The notes beneath the pieces were generated by a model. It saw only the letters and a list, made by a program, of their open reading frames with translations, was not told the DNA's origin and did not search any database. DNA of 19,276 nucleotides from an uncultured Muribaculaceae bacterium (GTDB lineage: Bacteria; Bacteroidota; Bacteroidia; Bacteroidales; Muribaculaceae): positions 1 through 19,276 of the forward strand of contig CAJTZS010000064.1 of NCBI GenBank assembly GCA_910584055.1, read 5' to 3'. Below are positions 1 through 6,719 of this stretch, one piece after another; position 1 is the first letter of the stretch; each line of letters starts with the position of its first letter. The translations under genes were made by a program, and so were the position numbers.

Positions 1-60
1 AAGAGCAATTAACCTACGCTCATTTCCAATAAATTACACTCTTTTCGTAACTTCATTGTG

Positions 61-68
61 CAAAGTTA
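61..68 (-). promoter_or_regulatory. Possible leftward -7 box
   Basis: The minus strand reads TAACTTTG here, an exact match to the Bacteroidetes -7 consensus TAnnTTTG. No convincing TTTG -33 element lies 19-21 bases upstream on the same strand. It would drive a gene beyond the left edge of the window. It mirrors the rightward box at 112-119, so the region may be a divergent control region. Confidence 0.35.
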
Positions 69-78
69 CAAAAAAATC

Positions 79-91
79 GGCAATAATTGCC
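79..91. promoter_or_regulatory. 13-bp inverted repeat between opposed promoters
   Basis: GGCAA-TAA-TTGCC is a perfect 5-bp inverted repeat with a 3-base centre. It lies between the two opposed TAACTTTG boxes and overlaps the TTG that could serve as -33 element of the rightward promoter. That is where a repressor operator is often found. The repressor is not identifiable, and short palindromes also arise by chance. Confidence 0.3.
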
Positions 92-119
92 TGAATCCCA
101 AAGATTATGATTAACTTTG
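86..119 (+). promoter_or_regulatory. Bacteroidetes-type promoter for leader RNA and operon
   Basis: TAACTTTG at 112-119 matches TAnnTTTG exactly. ATTG at 86-89 is a weak -33 match with a 22-base spacer, slightly long against the usual 19-21. Transcription would start near 126 and give an untranslated leader of about 255 bases before the first gene at 381. It is the only good plus-strand promoter seen ahead of the tightly packed plus-strand genes. Confidence 0.5.
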
Positions 120-181
120 CGCTCGGATTTGGCTCAGCCCGGTCCACGACATTTTGGAAAAATAAGAAGCGTTATGCTTAT

Positions 182-308
182 CTTGTAGTTTGTGAACGTA
201 GGAAATTCAGAAACCGATGCAAGGGATAGCATAGTGGTTCTCACGCATATAGCGTGGGTCACTATTGTTACATCTGCATCAAAGGTGTCCTACGACCTAC
301 AAACTAAG
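182..308 (+). ncRNA. Structured leader or small RNA (long imperfect hairpin)
   Basis: The segment folds as one long hairpin. TAGTTTGT (186-193) pairs with ACAAACTA (299-306). CGTAGGA (197-203) pairs with TCCTACG (288-294). GATGCA (216-221) pairs with TGCATC (275-280). The terminal hairpin joins ATAGTG (231-236) to CACTAT (260-265) and continues through CTCACGC with GCGTGGG around an ATATA loop. The stems are separated by purine-rich internal loops. The shape, a promoter upstream and a terminator-like hairpin downstream, resembles 6S-like or Bacteroidales-specific small RNAs, but it could equally be a cis-acting leader or riboswitch. I do not recognise a TPP, cobalamin or SAM riboswitch core. 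It is not coding on either strand. Confidence 0.65.
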
Positions 309-336
309 ACGTGGCATAGTTGGCTCACGTTTCTTT
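308..336 (+). terminator. Terminator-like hairpin after the leader RNA
   Basis: GACGTG (308-313) pairs with CACGTT (326-331, ending in a G-U pair), with two more GC pairs inside, and is followed by TTTCTTTAATT. This has the form of a weak intrinsic terminator 45 bases before the first start codon. It could release the leader as a separate RNA or act as an attenuator for the operon. Confidence 0.45.
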
Positions 337-345
337 AATTAATCT

Positions 346-380
346 CTCCACCGGGTCAGTGGAGTAAATGATTGTAGGTC
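346..380 (+). promoter_or_regulatory. Initiation-region hairpin and leader-complementary element
   Basis: CTCCAC (346-351) and GTGGAG (359-364) form a 6-bp hairpin. TTGTAGGTC (372-380), directly before the ATG at 381, is a perfect 9-base complement of GACCTACAA (294-302). That segment is the 3' strand of the main stem of the leader RNA. If the strand is released from its own stem it could mask the initiation region. The complementarity is seen; the regulatory role is inferred. Confidence 0.45.
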
Positions 381-1100
381 ATGAACAAACTTATCATTAC
401 CGGAATGATTTGCACAGCCCTCTCGATAACGGCTTGCAGTGATGACAACACAATTTTCAACGAACCCGCTCCGATAAGGACTTATGAGGCGGATGCCGAA
501 GTGCTTTCGCAGTTTGTCGAGGTGGACAGCCGCACAGGGCTGTTCTCCATCAATCCTGGCAGGAAAGTTACGGCAACCGATTACGTTGTCAACCGCTCTC
601 GGGAGCAACTGTTGGAGGTCAGCTCCATAAACCGGACTCGCTTTGAGCGTGAAATGGAGCAGGCAAACGATCTTATAGAGGCATATAGAGATGCCCTAAA
701 TGTCAGTGTGATATACACAACCCCGACTTCAGGATTGGTAAGGAACAATGAAGAAGGAACAATGCGTCTGTTAAAACTTCAGTCAGATAATATAGACGGA
801 AGAACAATAGCTCGCTTGTCTGTGTCAGGCGACGATATTTGCCGAACCGGATTCTATTCTATGGGAGACAAACGGCTTATGGTGAGTTCCGGCAACACTT
901 CCATGTTTTATGTGTCACAAATCTCTTTCTTGACATCCGATAACACCAATAAGGGTACAATCCTCTTAGTCGGATTAGGTGGGAACTCATTGCCATATAG
1001 CTATTCTTTGGCATTGCCGGAGGTTGACGGAGAATACCTTAACATTCAAGGCAAATCCCTTATTGGCAACGGCTCTGTGACAGTAGGAATATCTCAATGA
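381..1100 (+). CDS. Exported lipoprotein of unknown function
   Basis: This 239-residue protein starts with a lipoprotein signal peptide ending in I-T-A-C at Cys19, followed by SDDN. It is therefore expected in the outer membrane or at the surface; the acidic residues after the Cys resemble Bacteroidetes lipoprotein export signals. The rest is mixed polar sequence with beta-strand-like stretches towards the C-terminus, and I do not recognise a named domain. The ATG at 381 is chosen because it places the signal peptide correctly and directly follows the leader region. It is the first gene of the plus-strand operon, and its stop overlaps the start of the next gene by the ATGA arrangement at 1097-1100, which implies translational coupling. 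Confidence 0.85.
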   Translation: MNKLIITGMICTALSITACSDDNTIFNEPAPIRTYEADAEVLSQFVEVDSRTGLFSINPGRKVTATDYVVNRSREQLLEVSSINRTRFEREMEQANDLIEAYRDALNVSVIYTTPTSGLVRNNEEGTMRLLKLQSDNIDGRTIARLSVSGDDICRTGFYSMGDKRLMVSSGNTSMFYVSQISFLTSDNTNKGTILLVGLGGNSLPYSYSLALPEVDGEYLNIQGKSLIGNGSVTVGISQ

Positions 1101-1543
1101 AACAAATACATCACTTCATAATCATTTTGGCTTGTGTGTTCCTATCCTCGTGTGAGGAACGCACAGGTTATTATGATTCAGATCAAAAAGAGATAATAAG
1201 TATCCTTACGGGCGTAGAATGGAAACAGACATACGAAGCCAGACCCAATTTTGAACCTACCGTATTTGAGGGAGAGGGTCGGATCTATAAGTTCAACGCC
1301 AACGGAACTGGCTCATATAAATGGGAAAATTGGAGCGACGGAACAATCACAGGTGAACCGGTTTATTTCCGATGGACTTTTACGACAGACAATTTCTCAG
1401 TCATCTATATGGATAAGTCGGAACAGTTCTGGCTAATAGACAGGCTCACGCCTTACGAATTGTCAGTGACAAGTGCTTTTCAAGACCCTGTGATTTATCC
1501 AAACACCGACAAATCCGTTTGGAGATTCGAGGCTATAAGATAG
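1097..1543 (+). CDS. Small lipoprotein, lipocalin-like size and pattern
   Basis: This 148-residue protein has a signal peptide with a clear lipobox, L-S-S-C (Cys19), followed by EE. The mature part has an opening Trp (VEWKQTY), a NANGTGSY turn, alternating beta strands (VYFRWTFTTDNFSVIYMD) and a late tryptophan. That pattern is common in small lipocalin-like lipoproteins of Bacteroidetes. The fold assignment is inference only and no ligand can be named. The start overlaps the preceding stop by ATGA, and the next gene begins ten bases downstream, so it belongs to the same transcript. Confidence 0.8.
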   Translation: MKQIHHFIIILACVFLSSCEERTGYYDSDQKEIISILTGVEWKQTYEARPNFEPTVFEGEGRIYKFNANGTGSYKWENWSDGTITGEPVYFRWTFTTDNFSVIYMDKSEQFWLIDRLTPYELSVTSAFQDPVIYPNTDKSVWRFEAIR

Positions 1544-1553
1544 AAGCATTCCT

Positions 1554-2423
1554 ATGAGACATCGAATCATCATATCAATATTCTGTGCCATCTTGATGGT
1601 ATCAAGCTCCTTTGCCAAGAAAAGGCCCGACTGTCCTCGTGCCGAAATCAAGGTGAGTTACAACTATCATAATAAGTTCTTGCGCGGCAGTGACGGCGTG
1701 GTCGATAAAAACACTCCGTTCATTCTGCTTGCCAACAACAGTCAGAGTAAATTCTATTGTCCAAGTACAGAGTATCGGGATTCACTGCTCTCCACACCTT
1801 CGGGGCGAGCAAAGGAAAGACAGATGTTTGATGCCGCAGCCGCGGCATATGTGCAAAACCGGGATCGTAGCGCTATGGACGGTGTGGTCTATCACTCGCG
1901 CTTATATGTATTAAAGGATTTCGCCAAAGCCGTTTCCACCACCTATGATCAGGCAGGCATGGGTGAATGCGGTTATTATGATGAACCTTTCTCTGAAATT
2001 GAGTGGGTAATAGCTGAGGGCAATATAAAACAAATTCTGGGCTATCAATGCGTTATGGCAACTACGGACTATCACGGAAGGCAATGGACTATATGGTTCA
2101 CTCCGGAAGTCCCGGTGCAAGACGGCCCTTGGAAGTTTTGCGGATTGCCGGGGCTTATTATGGAAGCAAGCGAACCATCCGGACAACATAGCTTTATTGC
2201 CACCGGAATCGAGTCAAGCTCTCACCCCATATTCCCGATATTCAGTTCAGAGTATGAGAGGATGAGCAGACTTGATATGCTTCGTGCCCTGAGGCATTAC
2301 AAGGAAAACAGCAACGCGATGTTCAAGGCCGCAACCGGATATGAACTTGGCGGTGGAATAGACGCTCCGGTAACTGAAGAAAGCCGTAAATACGACTTTC
2401 TTGAAACGGATTACCACGAATGA
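1554..2423 (+). CDS. GLPGLI family exported protein (copy 1)
   Basis: This 289-residue protein has an Sec signal peptide (residues 1-21, SSSFA before KKRPD). It contains the diagnostic GLPGLI motif at about residues 197-202, in the context DGPWKFCGLPGLIMEA. Before it comes the family block LGYQC..A..DYHGR.WT.WFTPE. The family (TIGR01200, Bacteroidetes) has no established function and is thought to be periplasmic or surface-associated. The C-terminus ends LETDYHE, related to the ETDY ends of the other two copies in this window. Its stop overlaps the start of the TonB-receptor-like gene by ATGA, the tightest link between a GLPGLI protein and the barrel, which suggests that the two products act together. 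Confidence 0.9.
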   Translation: MRHRIIISIFCAILMVSSSFAKKRPDCPRAEIKVSYNYHNKFLRGSDGVVDKNTPFILLANNSQSKFYCPSTEYRDSLLSTPSGRAKERQMFDAAAAAYVQNRDRSAMDGVVYHSRLYVLKDFAKAVSTTYDQAGMGECGYYDEPFSEIEWVIAEGNIKQILGYQCVMATTDYHGRQWTIWFTPEVPVQDGPWKFCGLPGLIMEASEPSGQHSFIATGIESSSHPIFPIFSSEYERMSRLDMLRALRHYKENSNAMFKAATGYELGGGIDAPVTEESRKYDFLETDYHE

Positions 2424-4999
2424 AACGCCTTATCTCATATATAATATGTCTTATTGTCGCGATAGGGGCTGCGGCGCAGGTCGATGTGAGGGGCACGGTG
2501 ATTGACAAGGAGGCGAATGAGCCGGTTGCCGGCGCGTCGGTCATCGTCAAGGGCTCCGACGGCAAGATAAAGAAATTCGCCTCGTCGAAGGCCGACGGAA
2601 AGTTTGCAATGTCGGTGCCGACCGTGGCCGGATGTCGTCTGGAGGTGTCGATGATGAGCTATGCCAAGCAGTCGATACCGCTCGACAGCGTGACCTTTCC
2701 GCTTACCGTATATCTCGAACCGGGCAGCATCCAGCTCAAGGAAGTGGCGGTCAAGGCTGACCGCATCCGCGAACAGGGCGACACGATAACATACAATGTC
2801 GGCAGCTTCGCCCAGCAGCAGGACCGCTCCATCGGCGATGTGCTGAAGCGTATGCCCGGAATCGACGTGGCCAAGAGCGGCAAGATACAATACCAAGGGG
2901 AGGACATAAACAAATTCTATATCGAAGGCTCCGATCTTCTCGGCGGCAAATACGGCATTGCCACAAACGGTATAAGCCATGATGATGTTGGTGCTGTCGA
3001 AGTGATGGAGAACCATCAGCCTATGCAGGTGCTGTCGGGTATAGCCTTTTCCGACAAAGCCGCCATAAACCTAAAATTGAAAAACAAGGCCAAAGCCACA
3101 TGGACTTTCCACGGCGACGCCGGAGGCGGCTACTCGTGGCAGCCTGATGGAGCGGTATGGGACGGAGAACTCTTCGCAATGGCGGTGATGCCGGGATTCC
3201 AAAACATCACCACCCTCCGCACAAACAACACCGGCGAGAACCTTTCATCGTCGAGCACCGACTTCTTCGCCGACCGACGTCAGACAGGACAGAGCCGTTA
3301 TGTAGGTGTCGGATTGCCCGGTGTCCCGTCATTGAGCGACAAACGGACACGGTTCAACCGCTCGTTCCTTGTATCCACCAACAGCCTGTGGAAATTCGGG
3401 CGCGGCGAGTTCAAGGCAAACATCGACTATTCCTTCAGCCGTGTTACAGCCGATGCCGCAAATATCACGACATATTTTCTTGACAGCGGCAACCGCGTCA
3501 TAACAGAGAACCGAAGCGGCACGGAACATGAACACTCGCTCAGCGGCAAGTTCATCTATGAGCTGAACCAAAAGACTGCGTTCATCAACAACACCCTCCG
3601 CACAAACATCGACTGGGATGACGTCAGTCTCACCACAACAGGCTCCATTCCGAACAGCCAGTCTGCAAACCTCCCCGACTATTATGTCAGCAACAATTTC
3701 AAGATCATCAAACGTTTCAAGGGCAAGCACCTTGTCACGTTTCAGAGCGTGAACGAATGGGAATCGCTGCCCCAGACACTGAATCTCGACATGAACGGCG
3801 AGGGTTTCCGCCAGCATATATCCGATCATGCTTTCTATACCCACGAGAGCGCGGCCTACGCTTTCAACATCAAGGGGATAACCCTCAGTCTTGAAGGGGG
3901 AATAAAGGGTTATCTGCGATCGATGGACTCGCAGCTGCCCGACATCCCGGAGGAATTGCCCGGATTAACGGAGAATGTGGTGAACACCAACTATTTTACA
4001 GTATATGCCAAACCGAAATTTGAATACTGGGTACGCCGAGTAAACCTCTCGCTCAACCTGCCCGTAAGCTACGCGCACTATACATTCGACAAGGCGATAG
4101 CCGACCATGACGAGGTGTATTTCTCCCCCTCGCTAAGCATCAACTGGAAGCCCAACAACAGATTCTCCGGAACCTTGCGCGGCGGTCTCGGACGCTCTCC
4201 GATGAATCTCAACCTGATTCATCCGGGTCTGATAATGACCAACTACCGCACGCTGAAAGCCGGAACGGAGCAGTTCTACAACTCCTCTTCGCAGAACGTC
4301 TCGGCAAGCGTCAGCTACAAGCACACACGCCACGGCCTGTTTGCCAACGGCATGGTGATGCACTCGTGGACGCACGTGCCCTACACTATGGCGCAGCAGC
4401 TCTATGGCGATTATGTTGTTTACAGCTATGCCGATGCCAATAATGACAGCAAAATGCTTATGGCTATGGGCAACATAGGCAAGACCCTTGACTTCATGCG
4501 AGGCAGCTGCAACGTCAACAGCTCTTTCAGCCGCAACGAATCACAGCTGTTCTCTCAGTCGCGGGCAGTCAACTCTGTAAGCACCGGCTGGAGCGTGGGC
4601 GGCAAGATCAGCGGCAACCCCTGCCGCTGGTTCAGCTTCGATTACCGCATAGACTATTCCGACAGCCGCCTGACTATGAATGGCCTGAGCGAGTCGTGGC
4701 TATCGACGATGGAGAACGAGCTGAGCCTGACATTCATCCCCCACCGCAAATGGCAGTGGACCGTCAGCGGCGAGCATTACCGCAACGAGCTGACCGAACA
4801 CAACTACAAGAACGTGGTGATGCTCGACACAAAGCTCACCTACCAGCTCAACAAACGTATCGAGTTTGCCGCCTCGCTGACCAACATTCTCGACAAGCGC
4901 AGCTACAACTACACAACCTACTCGGAACTCTCCTCCTTCGAGAGCCAACGACAGCTCCGAGGCCGACAGTTCCTCTTTTCGATAACACTCAGGAAATAA
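2420..4999 (+). CDS. TonB-dependent-receptor-like outer membrane beta-barrel protein
   Basis: This 859-residue protein has a signal peptide (cleavage near AAAQ, residue 19) and then a carboxypeptidase-regulatory-like beta-sandwich (about 22-105: DVRGTVIDKEANEPVAGASV). A plug-type region follows at about 110-220 (RSIGDVLKRMPGIDV, then FYIEG). The remaining roughly 630 residues have the alternating aromatic pattern of a barrel and end in FLFSITLRK. It is shorter than typical SusC receptors and has no SusD partner, so it fits the outer membrane beta-barrel/TonB-receptor superfamily often found beside GLPGLI genes. The substrate is unknown. By eye its codons are clearly more GC-rich than those of its neighbours, which may reflect expression level or separate acquisition. 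It overlaps the GLPGLI gene upstream by 4 bases. Confidence 0.9.
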   Translation: MKRLISYIICLIVAIGAAAQVDVRGTVIDKEANEPVAGASVIVKGSDGKIKKFASSKADGKFAMSVPTVAGCRLEVSMMSYAKQSIPLDSVTFPLTVYLEPGSIQLKEVAVKADRIREQGDTITYNVGSFAQQQDRSIGDVLKRMPGIDVAKSGKIQYQGEDINKFYIEGSDLLGGKYGIATNGISHDDVGAVEVMENHQPMQVLSGIAFSDKAAINLKLKNKAKATWTFHGDAGGGYSWQPDGAVWDGELFAMAVMPGFQNITTLRTNNTGENLSSSSTDFFADRRQTGQSRYVGVGLPGVPSLSDKRTRFNRSFLVSTNSLWKFGRGEFKANIDYSFSRVTADAANITTYFLDSGNRVITENRSGTEHEHSLSGKFIYELNQKTAFINNTLRTNIDWDDVSLTTTGSIPNSQSANLPDYYVSNNFKIIKRFKGKHLVTFQSVNEWESLPQTLNLDMNGEGFRQHISDHAFYTHESAAYAFNIKGITLSLEGGIKGYLRSMDSQLPDIPEELPGLTENVVNTNYFTVYAKPKFEYWVRRVNLSLNLPVSYAHYTFDKAIADHDEVYFSPSLSINWKPNNRFSGTLRGGLGRSPMNLNLIHPGLIMTNYRTLKAGTEQFYNSSSQNVSASVSYKHTRHGLFANGMVMHSWTHVPYTMAQQLYGDYVVYSYADANNDSKMLMAMGNIGKTLDFMRGSCNVNSSFSRNESQLFSQSRAVNSVSTGWSVGGKISGNPCRWFSFDYRIDYSDSRLTMNGLSESWLSTMENELSLTFIPHRKWQWTVSGEHYRNELTEHNYKNVVMLDTKLTYQLNKRIEFAASLTNILDKRSYNYTTYSELSSFESQRQLRGRQFLFSITLRK

Positions 5000-5021
5000 C
5001 CGTAATAACAAAATCACAGAC

Positions 5022-5129
5022 ATGAATCCATTGATATTTCTACCACTTCTCGGAACAATTGCCGGAACTATAATCGGCATCCGGGCACATAGGAACTACA
5101 AACAAAGAAAAGAAAGCCAAAGAAAATGA
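5022..5129 (+). CDS. 35-residue single-pass membrane micropeptide
   Basis: ATG at 5022 opens a 35-codon frame ending at TGA 5127-5129. The product begins MNPLIFLPLLGTIAGTIIG, a hydrophobic segment of about 18 residues, followed by a strongly basic tail rich in Arg and Lys. That is a plausible inner-membrane peptide with a cytoplasmic C-terminus. The stop overlaps the ATG of the next GLPGLI gene (5126) by ATGA, exactly as at two other junctions in this operon, and the frame fills the only larger gap between operon genes. Both facts argue that it is real. I recognise no family. The alternative is an untranslated spacer. Confidence 0.6.
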   Translation: MNPLIFLPLLGTIAGTIIGIRAHRNYKQRKESQRK

Positions 5130-5953
5130 AAAAGATAATTGCATTCCTCTTAGCGTGTCCTATGGCGATAGCAACAAGCGCACAGCAGAAAGCCGACATA
5201 GAGGTCAGCTATTCTGAGATTTCTTTCTTTGAGAACGGCAAGGAGCGAGGCAACAAATACCATCTTGTTGCAAATGTCGGTCAGTCAAAATTCTTCAATC
5301 CCCGTTCAGAGGAGATTGACTCGCTGAAATCCACACCCGAGGATCTTGCCAACTTCAAAAAGACACAGGAGGCTGTGTTGCAGGCTATGATCGCTCAAGG
5401 TGCGATAGATGTGAACAAACTGCCACGCAAGAAGGAGACATTGTATGTTGTGAAATCGGCAGCCGATTCTACAATTACGGTTTATGATATGATAGGCGCT
5501 GACGAACCGGTGTATTATACAGAGCCGTATGATGAGATGATATGGGAAGTTGGCGACAGCACCAAAAACATACTTGGCTACGAGTGCATACAGGCTGAGA
5601 CGGATTATCACGGAAGGCATTGGACTGCGTGGTTCACACCTGAGATTCCGGTTCAGGACGGTCCGTGGAAATTTCATGGGCTTCCGGGATTGATTCTGGA
5701 AGCCATGACCGGAGAAGGACGGCATGGGTATGTAGCCGACGGAATTGAGAAATCCCAAAGAGTTATAACCGACGTGTATGGCGCGGACAAATATGAAAAG
5801 CGGGACCGCAAGGCGATTCTACGAGCTATGAGAGCTATGCGCGACAATCCGATGGGACATCTCGCCGCCAAAGGTATCAATGTGCAGATCTCACCGGAAA
5901 ACCAGACCAAGAAATCAGAAAGCGGAGATTTTATAGAGACCGATTACCGATAA
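5126..5953 (+). CDS. GLPGLI family exported protein (copy 2)
   Basis: This 275-residue protein has a signal peptide MKKIIAFLLACPMAIATSAQ, and the mature protein begins QKADIEVSY, nearly identical to the start of copy 3. The block LGYEC, ETDYHGRHWTAWFTPEIPVQDGPWKFHGLPGLILEA places the GLPGLI motif at about residues 185-190. The C-terminus ends FIETDYR. It is closer to copy 3 than to copy 1, so the two probably arose by local duplication. The start lies inside the ATGA overlap with the micropeptide at 5022-5129. The molecular role of the family is unknown; location after a Sec signal suggests the periplasm or outer membrane. Confidence 0.9.
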   Translation: MKKIIAFLLACPMAIATSAQQKADIEVSYSEISFFENGKERGNKYHLVANVGQSKFFNPRSEEIDSLKSTPEDLANFKKTQEAVLQAMIAQGAIDVNKLPRKKETLYVVKSAADSTITVYDMIGADEPVYYTEPYDEMIWEVGDSTKNILGYECIQAETDYHGRHWTAWFTPEIPVQDGPWKFHGLPGLILEAMTGEGRHGYVADGIEKSQRVITDVYGADKYEKRDRKAILRAMRAMRDNPMGHLAAKGINVQISPENQTKKSESGDFIETDYR

Positions 5954-5962
5954 TTGAACGCC

Positions 5963-6709
5963 ATGAGATTCTTAACACTGATAACTCTCGCGGTCCTTAT
6001 GACTTCCAATTCACCTGTCAGCAGGGCAAAGGAACCGACAACCATTCCGGAAATAGAAATGGTTGAGGTAAAAGGTGGTACTTTCGTCATGGGGCTTGAC
6101 GAAAGCGAGGCGGAACATTCATACGAGACTCCCAGGCATCAGGTAACACTTTCTGACTTCCGTATAGGAAAGTATGAAGTGACGCAGGATCTATGGAAAG
6201 CTGTGATGGGCGACAACCCCAGCTCTTCCAAAGGAGACCGGCTTCCCGTTGAGTCGGTATCTTGGAATGACATTCAGATATTCATAAAGAAATTGAATAA
6301 AATGACAGGCAGGAATTACCGTCTTCCGACCGAGGCTGAATGGGAATTTGCAGCAAAGGGCGGCAATCTATCCAAGGGGTATGCTTTTATCGGAGGCAAT
6401 GAAATAGATAAGACAGCGTGGCATTCTCACAATGCAGATAAACATACACATAAAGTCGGGTTATTGAATCCGAATGAGCTGGGCATATATGATATGGGCG
6501 GCAATATATCGGAATGGGTACAGGACTGGTATGGGCATTACTCAGAGAAGCCGCAAAAGAATCCCCGGGGAGCAAAAAAATCCAAAATTGGAAAGATATT
6601 TCGTGGAGGCAACTGTGCAATTCTCCCGGAATATAATAATCCCGGTTGTCGGTTTGTTAGCAATCCCAGTTTTAAATCGCCATATATGGGATTCAGATTG
6701 GCCGAATAA
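5963..6709 (+). CDS. SUMF1/formylglycine-generating-enzyme-fold exported protein
   Basis: This 248-residue protein has a cleavable signal peptide (about 1-22) and then a full SUMF1/FGE-sulfatase domain. Landmarks are MVEVKGGTFVMG (33-44), the KYEVTQDLWKAVMG block (70-83), PVESVSWNDI (95-104), YRLPTEAEWEFAAKGG (119-134), GIYDMGGNISEWVQDWYG (174-191) and RGG...MGFRLAE at the end. The paired catalytic cysteines of true formylglycine-generating enzymes are not in their usual arrangement: Cys218 directly follows RGGN, and Cys229 matches the CR common in non-enzymatic paralogues. A structural or binding role is therefore more likely than sulfatase activation, and no sulfatase is nearby. ATG 5963 is preferred to the in-frame TTG at 5954 because it gives a cleaner signal peptide and nine bases of spacing after the previous stop. 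Confidence 0.88.
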   Translation: MRFLTLITLAVLMTSNSPVSRAKEPTTIPEIEMVEVKGGTFVMGLDESEAEHSYETPRHQVTLSDFRIGKYEVTQDLWKAVMGDNPSSSKGDRLPVESVSWNDIQIFIKKLNKMTGRNYRLPTEAEWEFAAKGGNLSKGYAFIGGNEIDKTAWHSHNADKHTHKVGLLNPNELGIYDMGGNISEWVQDWYGHYSEKPQKNPRGAKKSKIGKIFRGGNCAILPEYNNPGCRFVSNPSFKSPYMGFRLAE

Positions 6710-6719
6710 TATAAATCAA

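Noticed and set aside
23..37. TTTCCAATAAATTAC resembling ATTCCGATAAGTTAC at 12419-12433 as a pair of attachment sites
   Set aside because: Only 12 of 15 bases match in AT-rich DNA, and no gene or repeat context supports it.
2435..3016. Minus-strand open frame opposite the barrel gene
   Set aside because: It is a shadow of the GC-rich codons of the barrel gene, and the product has no recognisable features.
6474..6719. Upstream extension of GLPGLI copy 3
   Set aside because: It overlaps the SUMF1-like gene in another frame, and only ATG 6720 yields a signal peptide.
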